NCBI GenBank assembly: GCA_004193555.1
Contig: RPGP01000040.1
Span: forward strand, 1,121,127 to 1,185,126
Direction: 5' to 3'
Origin: Desulfobacteraceae bacterium Eth-SRB1
Lineage (GTDB): Bacteria > Desulfobacterota > Desulfobacteria > Desulfobacterales > ETH-SRB1
DNA: 64,000 nt
The translations under genes were made by a program, and so were the position numbers. The notes beneath the pieces are model-generated. The model saw nothing but the letters and a program-made list of their open reading frames with translations. It searched no databases and was not told where the DNA came from. Positions 1-7,923 of this stretch are shown one piece after another (within the stretch, counting starts at the first letter, position 1; each line of letters starts with the position of its first letter).

Positions 1-2
1 TC

Positions 3-2075
3 GTTGACGTGACCGAACTTGTCATGACACGCCGTGAAGCTGAGGATGCCAGCCGCGCCAAAAGTGAATTTTTGGCCAACATGAGTCACGAGATCCGCAC
101 ACCCATGAACGGAATAATCGGCATGACAAACCTGGCCTTAGACACCGATTTGACCAGACAGCAGCAGGAATACCTGAAAATGGTGAAAATCTCAGCAGAC
201 TCCCTGCTTTCAATTATAAATGACATTCTGGATTTTTCCAAGATCGAAGCGCATAAGATGGAGCTGGAAGAGATCCAGTTTAACCTGCGCAACACCGTGG
301 GAAATGCCGCTGATATGTTGGCGGTTAATGCGCACGAAAAGGCATTGGACTTTATGTTCCATATCAAATCCGACGTGCCCACAGCGCTCACGGGAGACCC
401 TACCAGACTTCGCCAGATTATTGTAAATCTAACTGGAAATGCCATCAAGTTCACTGAAGAAGGGGAGGTGGTCATCCTGGTAGCAATGGAAAAGAAAGAA
501 GAGTCTTCGGCGCTTTTACATTTCATGGTATCGGATACGGGCACGGGCATTCCCGCTGACAAGATAGATACAATTTTTGAAAGCTTTACCCAGGCAGATG
601 GATCAACTACCCGGAAATACGGGGGCACAGGACTGGGCATGGCCATCTCTAAACAGTTTGTGGAGATGATGGGAGGGCGCATTTGGGTAGAAAGCCCGTC
701 ACATTTTGGATTGGGGGATGCGGAAAACCAAAATCCAAAATCCAAAATCGGAGGTCCCGGCAGCACATTTCACTTTACCGTTCGTTTCGGGTTGAGTCCG
801 GCAAAGGCAGGAGAAGCGGTCGTGTTGAGCCGGCCTGATCTTTCAGGAAAGCGGATTCTCATCGTGGACGACAATGCCACAAACCGTTTTGTCTTTCAGG
901 AAATGACCTCTTTATGGGGATTGTTGCCGGAAGAAGCGGAAGACGGGTATCAGGCCCTTGCCATGATTGATCGGGCATATGACTCCGGCGAATCTTACAA
1001 GCTTGTCCTTCTGGACTTACAGATGCCAGGACTGGACGGATTTGCTGTGGCAAGGAGAATAAAAGAAATGTCTTTCGGGAAGAATATACCTATAATACTG
1101 CTGACCTCTTTGGGGCAGAGAGGGGATGTAGCGCACTGCAGGGAGGTGGGAATATCGGGGTATTTGCATAAACCGGTCAAGCAGTCGGAGCTTTTGGATG
1201 CCATCATGATGGCCATGGGCAGCCCTGAAAAAGAAGAGACTCCTGTTATTACCCGCCATACGATTCAGGAGGCTCGAATGAGACTCAACATTCTGTTGGC
1301 CGAGGACAACCCGATTAATCAGCGGCTTGCGCAGGAGCTTTTAGAGACAAGGGGGCACAGGGTTGTTTTGACTTCAAACGGAAAGGAGGCTGTGGATGCT
1401 TTTGAGAAAGAACGGTTTGACCTGATCCTGATGGATGTGCAGATGCCTGAGATGGACGGATTCGAAGCCACGCGACAAATCCGCAATCTGCAATCTGCAA
1501 TCCAAATTCCAAATTCCAGATTCCAAAAAGTTCCTATTGTGGCGATGACTGCTCATGCCATGAAGGGAGACAGGGAGAAGTGTCTTGCGGCCGGGATGGA
1601 TGATTATGTGCCAAAGCCGATAAATGCGGAAGATCTTTTTGGTGTTATCGAAAAATTGACTCATGGACTGCAGGATAAGAAAGAGCCTTCTATTCCCAAA
1701 AAGATGGATGAGACAGTATCTGAAGATGTTTTTGACCTGTCAAAGGCTCTTGAGGTTGTTGTTGGAAAAAAGGAACTTTTTTATGAGATAGCAGATATGT
1801 TTTTAGAGAATCTGCCCGAAAATATTGCCGATATTAAAGAGAAAATTGCGGCAGGTGATATGCAGGGCCTGGAGAAGGCTGCCCACAGCCTGAAGGGTTC
1901 TGTAGGCAATTTTGGCGCAGAGCTGGCATATAAGGCAGCGTATCGTATGGAGAAGGTAGGGAGTGACGGAAAACACGCTGAAGCCGGGGAGGCGATGCAG
2001 GAACTGGAGAAGATTTTTAATGAACTGGAGTCGGGTATGAAAGAGGCTTTACAGAAAATGAAGAGTGAGGGATGA
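3..2075 (+). CDS. Hybrid sensor histidine kinase, 5' end outside window
   Basis: Multidomain phosphorelay kinase. The reading frame is open to the window edge, so the sensor part is missing. Counting from the GTG at 9: HisKA H-box with phospho-acceptor His27 ([10 protein letters not shown]), HATPase_c with N-box near 140-144 and G-boxes DTGTGIP (176) and GGTGLG (205), a first receiver domain at about 282-400 (Asp336), a second at about 427-545 (Asp476), and a C-terminal HPt domain with His626 (AAHSLKGS). All phosphotransfer residues are present. The next gene begins 13 bp downstream and is a response-regulator diguanylate cyclase, a plausible output partner. Two short tandem-repeat tracts (about 724-747 and 1480-1530) are inserted in frame in linker or loop regions. 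Family assignment is secure; the signal is unknown. Confidence 0.95.
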   Translation, partial: VDVTELVMTRREAEDASRAKSEFLANMSHEIRTPMNGIIGMTNLALDTDLTRQQQEYLKMVKISADSLLSIINDILDFSKIEAHKMELEEIQFNLRNTVGNAADMLAVNAHEKALDFMFHIKSDVPTALTGDPTRLRQIIVNLTGNAIKFTEEGEVVILVAMEKKEESSALLHFMVSDTGTGIPADKIDTIFESFTQADGSTTRKYGGTGLGMAISKQFVEMMGGRIWVESPSHFGLGDAENQNPKSKIGGPGSTFHFTVRFGLSPAKAGEAVVLSRPDLSGKRILIVDDNATNRFVFQEMTSLWGLLPEEAEDGYQALAMIDRAYDSGESYKLVLLDLQMPGLDGFAVARRIKEMSFGKNIPIILLTSLGQRGDVAHCREVGISGYLHKPVKQSELLDAIMMAMGSPEKEETPVITRHTIQEARMRLNILLAEDNPINQRLAQELLETRGHRVVLTSNGKEAVDAFEKERFDLILMDVQMPEMDGFEATRQIRNLQSAIQIPNSRFQKVPIVAMTAHAMKGDREKCLAAGMDDYVPKPINAEDLFGVIEKLTHGLQDKKEPSIPKKMDETVSEDVFDLSKALEVVVGKKELFYEIADMFLENLPENIADIKEKIAAGDMQGLEKAAHSLKGSVGNFGAELAYKAAYRMEKVGSDGKHAEAGEAMQELEKIFNELESGMKEALQKMKSEG

Positions 2076-2088
2076 TCGGAGAACGGAA

Positions 2089-2982
2089 ATGAAAATTTTG
2101 ATTGCTGAGGATGAGCCGATTTCCAGGCGTCTGCTGGAAGCCTTCCTGTGCGACTGGGGATATCAGGTTCAGGTCACAATGGACGGTAGTGAGGCATGGG
2201 ATGAAATCCAGAAACCGGAAGCGCCAAGCCTGGTGATTTCAGACTGGATAATGCCGAATATGGATGGGTTGGAGTTGTGTGGCAATATCCGTAAAATGGA
2301 GAGATCCGGTTATACCTATTTTATTATACTAACTACAAAAGGACGCAAAGAAGACATTATCAATGGCTTGGAAGCCGGAGCGGATGATTTTCTGATCAAG
2401 CCTTTTGACAAAGAAGAGCTGAAATGCCGGATCAGGATAGGTGAAAGGATTATCAAGCTGGAGCAGCGGATATTGAAACTGGCCGCAACTGATGTCTTGA
2501 CAGGCATTCTAAACAGAAGGGCATTTATGGAAAGAATGGATCAAGAGATAAACAGATCTTGTCGGGAAAAGACCCCGCTATCCTTCATAATGTCCGACAT
2601 TGATCATTTTAAGGATGTCAATGACAGGCATGGTCATCAGGCCGGAGACATGGTTCTCCAAAAATTCGTAGAGCAATTGATATCAGCATCACGATTATAT
2701 GATTTAGTCGGCAGATACGGCGGAGAGGAGTTTACAATCTGTCTGCCGGGGACTGACGCCTCTCAGACCCGGTTGATTGCGGAAAGAATGCGAAAAAGTG
2801 TGGAGAATATGAAAATTATGCTGCCGGACGGCTCGCAAGCGATTCAGATTACAGCCAGCTTTGGCACGGCTTCTTTATTACACGAGACTGAAGAAGGTGT
2901 TGATTCCCTGATAAAAAGAGCGGATGATGCCCTTTACAAAGCCAAGAATGAAGGGAGAAACCGTGTATGCACGGCAGGCTGA
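2089..2982 (+). CDS. Response regulator with GGDEF domain (diguanylate cyclase)
   Basis: PleD-like protein of 297 aa. The N-terminal receiver has Asp52 in ISDWIMPNMDG and the conserved Lys in KPF; the GGDEF domain has the active-site variant GGEEF (211-215) preceded by an intact inhibitory I-site RLYD (202-205). It should make c-di-GMP from two GTP when phosphorylated, with product inhibition. I chose ATG 2089 because the receiver starts there and GGAG lies just upstream; a GTG at 2065 in the same frame would overlap the kinase gene and add eight residues. The tight spacing to the upstream hybrid kinase suggests co-transcription and a kinase-to-cyclase relay (inference). A PilZ gene follows 210 bp downstream. 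Confidence 0.93.
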   Translation: MKILIAEDEPISRRLLEAFLCDWGYQVQVTMDGSEAWDEIQKPEAPSLVISDWIMPNMDGLELCGNIRKMERSGYTYFIILTTKGRKEDIINGLEAGADDFLIKPFDKEELKCRIRIGERIIKLEQRILKLAATDVLTGILNRRAFMERMDQEINRSCREKTPLSFIMSDIDHFKDVNDRHGHQAGDMVLQKFVEQLISASRLYDLVGRYGGEEFTICLPGTDASQTRLIAERMRKSVENMKIMLPDGSQAIQITASFGTASLLHETEEGVDSLIKRADDALYKAKNEGRNRVCTAG

Positions 2983-2991
2983 GAGCAATCA

Positions 2992-3154
2992 GACCTAAGT
3001 TGAGCGGTTTTTTGCGAAGAGATGTGCTGAAATCTTGATGCATAAGGATTTGCAAAAACCGCAGGCATACCCGTGGATATGTCGAGGATTTTTGCGAAGC
3101 CTTTATGCGCAAGAGATCGGCGCAGATCGAGTAAAAAACCGCTCAATTCAGGTC
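2992..3154. repeat. 163-bp imperfect palindrome (MITE-like)
   Basis: The two arms of about 80 bp are imperfect reverse complements along their whole length: outer ends GACCTAAGTTGAGCGGTTTT and its complement ending CGCTCAATTCAGGTC, inner parts TGCATAAGGATTTGCAAAAA and TTTTTGCGAAGCCTTTATGC. It fills almost the entire gap between the diguanylate cyclase and the PilZ gene. It has no ORF. It could be a non-autonomous element or a large transcribed hairpin. Confidence 0.75.
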
Positions 3155-3191
3155 AGAACGTAACTATGGTTGAGACAGTCTGATAAAAAAA

Positions 3192-3545
3192 ATGAATAAC
3201 AAATCCGAAAGAAGAGCGTTTAAACGTTATTTAATGGAAGTTGCGCTGGAGGTGGCTGGAGAGGACGCTGCAGGGAACAGATACAAAGACAAGGCAGTTC
3301 TGATGAATGTCTCCGGAAACAGCGCCATGTTTATAACCGGATTGTCAGGCAGATATTTTCTTGACCAATCCCTCGAATTGACCATTTATTTGCCGGGCAC
3401 AGATGATGTGAATGCCCGGATGATAGGAAAAGCAACGGTTATACGGATAAATCCATTAGTCTATTCAGGCATAAAAGAAAAAGGTCAAAGAATCAGCATA
3501 TCCGTTAAGGTCGATGCGCCGTTTTGTTTTGAAAGAGTTTTATGA
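3192..3545 (+). CDS. PilZ domain protein
   Basis: 117-aa single-domain protein. The N-terminus holds the RxxxR c-di-GMP motif (RRAFKR, about residues 7-12), followed about 30 residues later by NVSGNSA, corresponding to the D/NxSxxG motif with the last Gly replaced by Ser. The expected role is a c-di-GMP receptor responding to the diguanylate cyclase just upstream. The Ser substitution could weaken binding. Its stop overlaps the start of the next gene (ATGA at 3542-3545), so translation is probably coupled to the adenylate cyclase. PilZ family is likely; ligand binding is inferred. Confidence 0.8.
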   Translation: MNNKSERRAFKRYLMEVALEVAGEDAAGNRYKDKAVLMNVSGNSAMFITGLSGRYFLDQSLELTIYLPGTDDVNARMIGKATVIRINPLVYSGIKEKGQRISISVKVDAPFCFERVL

Positions 3546-4606
3546 AATCAAAATATCAAAATCAAAAAAGCTTTGCTGGAAAAACAGAGGTTATTTTAGT
3601 TTTCTTGAGCGTCCTTCCTTTTTTGTTAGCCATCTATCTGTTTTTCATTGAAAAAGTTGACTTCACCGAGATGATGTATCTTTTTTCCGCATTAGCGCTC
3701 TTTTCTATTCTCACAGGTTTTACTCTCATGAGAGGGTCTGCCGATCAACTTGTTAATCTTGTTAGAGAAACCAGCGACATTGAAACCGGAAAAAAGAGAG
3801 ATCCTATCCGGATTGATACTGATCAGGAGCTGAATGATATAGCAGAGAATTTTAATTCCATTATCAGGAAATTGCACGCAACCGACAGGGAAATAAAAGA
3901 GCAATCCGTGCAGCTTATGGCCTATGCCAGAGATCTTTCTCAATCCTACCAAAAAATGAAAGAAGAGGAAGAATTAAGGAACAGGTTAAGTCTGTATTTG
4001 GAAGAACATCTGGTGGAAAAACTGATCAAATCAAAGAGCGGTGTTTTCTTTGAGAACGAAAGAAAGGAAATCACCATTCTTTTTGCCGACATCAGATCCT
4101 TTACAGCTATCGCCGAAAGAATGGCGCCTGAAGATCTGGTCTCCATGCTCAATCATTTTTTTACCATCATGGTGGATATTATTTTTAGAAACAACGGTAT
4201 GTTAGACAAATTTATAGGAGACCAGGTCATGGCCGTATTCGGACATATTTCTTCTAATAACAGTGGTCCCAACGATGCTGTTAAAGCTGCCGTAGAAATG
4301 CAACACGCCACGGAAGATTTGATGAAAGTCAGAGTCAAAGAGGGTAAAGAGACATTTGGGATTGGAATCGGTATCAATACGGGCAAAGCCATTGTTGGAA
4401 ACGTGGGATCAGAGAATAGAATGGATTATACGGTTATTGGCAATACTGTAAACGTTGCCGCAAGATTGGAGCAGATGGCAAAGGCTGGAGAAATTATTAT
4501 CGGAGAAAAAACTTATCAGCAAACCAAAGGTCCTTTTCCTGTCCAAAAGAAGAGCCAGGTAAGGGTCAAAAATAAAACCGAGCCGTTTATATGTTATAAG
4601 CTGTAA
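3542..4606 (+). CDS. Membrane class III adenylate cyclase
   Basis: 354 aa. Two hydrophobic helices (about residues 17-35 and 43-62), a HAMP-like segment and coiled coil, then a class III nucleotide cyclase domain from about 175. Metal-binding aspartates are in FADIRSFT and IGDQVMAVFG; the Lys of DKFIGD and Thr of DYTVIG are the usual ATP-specifying pair; VNVAARLE supplies the transition-state Asn and Arg. All catalytic residues are present, so it should make cAMP. It has almost no periplasmic sensor, only a short loop between helices. Overlap with the PilZ gene suggests that c-di-GMP and cAMP signalling are coupled here (inference). Confidence 0.92.
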   Translation: MKSKYQNQKSFAGKTEVILVFLSVLPFLLAIYLFFIEKVDFTEMMYLFSALALFSILTGFTLMRGSADQLVNLVRETSDIETGKKRDPIRIDTDQELNDIAENFNSIIRKLHATDREIKEQSVQLMAYARDLSQSYQKMKEEEELRNRLSLYLEEHLVEKLIKSKSGVFFENERKEITILFADIRSFTAIAERMAPEDLVSMLNHFFTIMVDIIFRNNGMLDKFIGDQVMAVFGHISSNNSGPNDAVKAAVEMQHATEDLMKVRVKEGKETFGIGIGINTGKAIVGNVGSENRMDYTVIGNTVNVAARLEQMAKAGEIIIGEKTYQQTKGPFPVQKKSQVRVKNKTEPFICYKL

Positions 4607-4650
4607 AGGAGCTTGTACGAAATCCGAAATCCAGAATTGAATGTGGTGAT

Positions 4651-5142
4651 ATGACAAGAAAAAAGACTGTTTGCGAATCAAGGCTCGAAATGGCCCAGGT
4701 AATGTTTCCATCCGATGCCAACCAGGCCGGTAACGTTCATGGCGGCACCATCATGAAACTAATAGATACGGCAGCAGGGATTGCGGCCATACGTCACTGC
4801 CGTACCAATATCGTTACTGCATCCATGGATAGATTAGATTTTTACAAACCCATTTTCGTGGGAGAACTGGTTATCCTGCGGGCATCCATAAACTATGTGG
4901 GAACTACTTCTATGGAAATCGGGGTCAGGGTAGAGGCTGAAGAGATCATGACAGGAAAAGTGCGTCACACCAATTCCGCATATTTGACCATGGTTTCTCT
5001 CGACAAAAACAGAAAGCCCATGCCGGTTCCCGAAATAGCTCCTCAAACCGACGGTGAAAAGAGACGATTTAAAGAGGGCAGGGCAAGAGCAAAGCGGCGT
5101 AGAGAGTTAAGAAAGAAGAGAAACAATACAGATAACCCTTGA
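4651..5142 (+). CDS. Acyl-CoA thioesterase, hotdog fold (YciA/BFIT type)
   Basis: 163 aa. The hotdog signature is clear: VMFPSDANQAGNVHGG followed by a helix with LIDTAAG, then MDRLDFYKPIFVGE and the second strand block. The Asn/Asp and HGG elements match cytosolic acyl-CoA hydrolases that release CoA from medium- and long-chain acyl-CoAs. The last 40 residues are a very basic tail (RARAKRRRELRKKR) that is longer and more charged than usual. It lies 44 bp after the cyclase gene; whether it is in that operon is unclear. Confidence 0.88.
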   Translation: MTRKKTVCESRLEMAQVMFPSDANQAGNVHGGTIMKLIDTAAGIAAIRHCRTNIVTASMDRLDFYKPIFVGELVILRASINYVGTTSMEIGVRVEAEEIMTGKVRHTNSAYLTMVSLDKNRKPMPVPEIAPQTDGEKRRFKEGRARAKRRRELRKKRNNTDNP

Positions 5143-5190
5143 GCCCCATCAGGAGGACTGGATTTTGGTTTGAGTTTATAAATTTCAGAT

Positions 5191-5465
5191 TTATTTAAAC
5201 ATAGAAAACCTGGCCCTCAGGACCAGGTCAGAGTTTTCCGGCTCTGCCTGAAGAAACGCTGCAAAAGTTTAAAGTGAACTAAAGTGCCTAAAGTGAGCTA
5301 AAGTTAAGGAATTCTATCAATTATATAAAATCAGTGGAGCGAAGCGACTCCACAACTTTAGGCACTTTAGCTCACTTTAGGCACTTATAACTTATACGGT
5401 TTTAAGTACAACAGCTCCTTTCAGGGGCAAACCAAAGCCTGGTCCTTTGGGCCAGGATTCTTTAC
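5191..5465. repeat. 275-bp nested-palindrome repeat, family A copy 1
   Basis: Near-identical copies occur at 52537-52811 and 54824-55097. Nested inverted repeats: outer CCTGGCCCTCAGGACCAGG against CCTGGTCCTTTGGGCCAGG, and inner perfect 23-bp arms at 5282-5304 and 5364-5386 (AAGTGCCTAAAGTGAGCTAA...). No coding capacity. It occupies most of the 456-bp gap upstream of rplM. Confidence 0.9.
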
Positions 5466-5533
5466 TTTTAACCTAATGCCGTCTTGACATTGCTAAAAAT
5501 CAAGGGTGCAAAACTTGAATTATTAATTTTTTC

Positions 5534-5563
5534 TTGACATAAACTTATAGTTTGTTTTATAAA
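5534..5563 (+). promoter_or_regulatory. Candidate sigma-70 promoter of rplM
   Basis: TTGACA at 5534-5539 and TTATAA/TATAAA at 5557-5563, spacing 17-18 bp, 36 bp before the rplM start codon. Just upstream, 5475-5522 resembles one end of the inverted-repeat element found at 26182-26489. Confidence 0.6.
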
Positions 5564-5598
5564 CTCAATTTCTTTTGACGGTTTAGGGGTGAAATATT

Positions 5599-6033
5599 GT
5601 GAAAAAATATACATACAGCGCAAAACAGTCTGATAATCAGGGGAAATGGTGTGTCGTTGATGCAGATGGGGCGGTCCTCGGAAGACTTGCAACTTTGATA
5701 GCTTCACGTCTAAGAGGTAAACATAATCCTTTGTTTACACCTCATGTTGATACCGGTGACATGGTAATTGTAATAAATGCCGAAAAAATTACTCTGACAG
5801 GCGATAAGTGGGATAAGAAATGCTATTACAGGCACAGCGGTTACATCGGCGGGCTCAAGACAATTACTGCAAAGAATCTTCTCGATAAAAAGCCCGAAGA
5901 TCTTATACGTTTTGCCGTAAAAGGGATGTTGCCTAAAAACAGGCTTGGAACAAAGCTTTATAAAAAGTTGAAAGTTTATACAGGGAATAAGCATCCTCAC
6001 AGGTCTCAACAGCCGGAAGTTGTTACACTATAG
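5599..6033 (+). CDS. rplM: 50S ribosomal protein L13
   Basis: 144 aa, usual length. Recognisable blocks: W-VVDADGAVLGRLATLIASRLRGKHNPLFTPHVDTGD, the GYIGGLK segment, AVKGMLPKNRLG and the C-terminal YTGNKHPH. It assembles early into the 50S subunit. The start codon is GTG at 5599. The TAG stop (6031-6033) is also the first three bases of an inserted inverted-repeat element, which separates rplM from rpsI. Together they form the conserved L13-S9 pair. Confidence 0.98.
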   Translation: MKKYTYSAKQSDNQGKWCVVDADGAVLGRLATLIASRLRGKHNPLFTPHVDTGDMVIVINAEKITLTGDKWDKKCYYRHSGYIGGLKTITAKNLLDKKPEDLIRFAVKGMLPKNRLGTKLYKKLKVYTGNKHPHRSQQPEVVTL

Positions 6034-6134
6034 ACTGTCACATAATAAATTCCACTGCGTTATCGGTAGTCGGCGTATTTTTACAATACAGCCTTCTTCC
6101 TCTATCCTTGTGTAATTTAATATGTGACAGTCTA
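6031..6134. repeat. 104-bp inverted-repeat element between rplM and rpsI
   Basis: Terminal inverted repeats TAGACTGTCACATA (6031-6044) and TATGTGACAGTCTA (6121-6134), with further imperfect pairing inward (AATAAATT/AATTTAAT). The left end provides the rplM stop codon. No ORF. It looks like a MITE or a processed hairpin within a ribosomal protein operon. Confidence 0.8.
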
Positions 6135-6220
6135 TTAATAGATTTCCAGCTAAATAATTTCACTAAATCTATATAATGAGGTATTCTTTTTTAACGAGGT
6201 CTGAATTATAAAGGAATAAA

Positions 6221-6616
6221 ATGAATAAAGAAAATGTTTATTATGCTACAGGAAAACGGAAAAACGCTGTCGCCAGAACATGGCTAATGCCAGGGAAAGG
6301 CAAAATTCTTGTTAATAATCGTCCTGTGGACGACTATTTCAAGATTCGGACGGTAAAGACAATCATGACGCAGCCACTTGTCCTAACGAATAGCGCCGGA
6401 TTGTTTGATATAAAAGTTCTGGTTAAGGGGGGGGGTATTTCCGGACAGGCCGGCGCAATAAGACATGGTATTACAAAAGCTCTTATTTTATCAGACCCTG
6501 AATTAAGGCAGGTTTTGAAAAAGGCGGGTTTTGTTAAACGTGATCCCAGGGTTAAAGAAAGAAAAAAGTATGGCCAGAAGGGCGCGCGAGCCCGTTTTCA
6601 GTTCTCAAAACGTTAG
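6221..6616 (+). CDS. rpsI: 30S ribosomal protein S9
   Basis: 131 aa with the canonical [14 protein letters not shown] start, a [15 protein letters not shown] core and the invariant C-terminus RARFQFSKR, whose last Arg reaches the P-site tRNA. Partner of L13. A strong intrinsic terminator follows at 6702-6735, so this is the end of the operon. Confidence 0.98.
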   Translation: MNKENVYYATGKRKNAVARTWLMPGKGKILVNNRPVDDYFKIRTVKTIMTQPLVLTNSAGLFDIKVLVKGGGISGQAGAIRHGITKALILSDPELRQVLKKAGFVKRDPRVKERKKYGQKGARARFQFSKR

Positions 6617-6701
6617 AATATATGTAGCCGTTCACGGCTTTCTATTTTCCAATTTCAACGTTCCGTGAACGCTTACGAATATATATTATCTGGATATTTT
6701 T

Positions 6702-6735
6702 AAAGGGAACAGGTTAAAGCCTGTTCCCTTTTTTT
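6702..6735 (+). terminator. Intrinsic terminator after rpsI
   Basis: Perfect 9-bp stem GGGAACAGG / CCTGTTCCC with a short TTAAAG loop followed by seven T residues. Between rpsI and this site lies a copy of the dispersed GCCGTTCACGG...CCGTGAACGC repeat (about 6623-6675). The rest of the gap to 6917 shows nothing recognisable. Confidence 0.9.
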
Positions 6736-6917
6736 ATGGGAAATAGTTGTCTTCATGTGGTTATGACCTTTTAAAAGGCTCTTCTTTCAATCTCTTCATG
6801 AACAATATCTCCGTCTTCAAGACGTATAACAAAAATACGCCCCTGACTATTACCTAAGAATGAGCGATTAGCCCTTAGCCCTGCGAATCCGCTTGGTTAG
6901 CTCTTGTTGTTGAGGTA

Positions 6918-7397
6918 TTAAAACATCTCTTTAATGTAAAAGAAAAGTATGGTTCCGGAAAAAGCAAGTTTCAGGCCGGTGCCCACCATGATTCCGACAA
7001 AGACACCGTATCCGGCTCGTAGCGCCTTTTTCCCTTCTTTCCTCGCTAACAGTTCTCCGGCAAATGCCCCAATGAATGACCCCATAATCATTCCCCAGGG
7101 CGGAAACATGAAAAGCCCTATTAACATTCCGGTCATAGCGCCTGCCACACCCCATTTTGATGCCCCGTATTTTCTCGCCCCGCCTGCAGGAATTACATAG
7201 TCAAGAATGGTCACAAATATCGTCAGTCCTGCCATAACAATCAAAAATGTAGAACTAAACGGTTCCCAGTTTTTTGCGCAGGAAAGAATGATTAAGGATA
7301 AAAAGCTGATAGAAGGGCCGGGGATGACAGGTAAGATACAACCGATAAGGCCACACAATGCGAAAAGTAATCCTGAGATTATTAATATGATTGTCAA
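6918..7397 (-). CDS. DUF456 family membrane protein
   Basis: 159 aa, almost entirely hydrophobic, with glycine-rich helices and the family pattern: an N-terminal GLIGCILPVIPGP segment, a middle ILDYVIPAGGARKYGASKWG loop, then two more helices with GxxxG-like packing. Inner-membrane location is expected. The function of this family is not established. It stands alone, convergent to rpsI. Confidence 0.85.
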   Translation of the reverse strand: MTIILIISGLLFALCGLIGCILPVIPGPSISFLSLIILSCAKNWEPFSSTFLIVMAGLTIFVTILDYVIPAGGARKYGASKWGVAGAMTGMLIGLFMFPPWGMIMGSFIGAFAGELLARKEGKKALRAGYGVFVGIMVGTGLKLAFSGTILFFYIKEMF

Positions 7398-7464
7398 GGT
7401 TGTGTGCCCCTTTGTTTGGTTTTATAAGGCAAGAGCAGGCCCCTTATCTGTTCCCGATCATGGT

Positions 7465-7689
7465 TCATTTCAACTCCAAAGAGCCTTGCTGATTGTTAAG
7501 GCCGTGCTTCTTTACCAGCACATCCAGGCGGATGACCTGTTCGCCACGTTGCTTGACCTCAATCATTTGGGTTTCGAGACCTGTAACGAAGTAATCAAGC
7601 CAAACGGTCAGATCCATGCCATTATCCCGAACGCTCTGAATTGATTTGTAAAATGAGGCTTGATCCCTGTCATAGTATTTTTCTTTCAA
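7465..7689 (-). pseudogene. C-terminal remnant of a Fic family protein
   Basis: 74 codons resembling the segment downstream of the Fic catalytic core: a [17 protein letters not shown] helix, then [17 protein letters not shown] (typical dlTpWieyFl.gl) and the start of a winged-helix region ([13 protein letters not shown]). No HPFxxGNGR motif is present anywhere upstream, so the AMP-transferase core has been lost. It sits at the distal end of the CRISPR array. Assignment is by motif only. Confidence 0.55.
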
Positions 7690-7923
7690 AGATCTCGCAC
7701 CCTAAAATAAGACCTTCTGTTATTTTAACTTCATGCTATATCCTAAAATAGTAAAAATATAAATCAAGGGGCAAGTGCGTTTATTTAAATTAGTAGCTCT
7801 ACGGTCATCATAAAACATTTTTCGACGTTCGATCCCACACTATTATTATGATACAGGACACCAGGGGCGTCTATACGGGCTTTTCATAGTATATTATCTG
7901 AATATGGTTCTATTGATGAAGAT

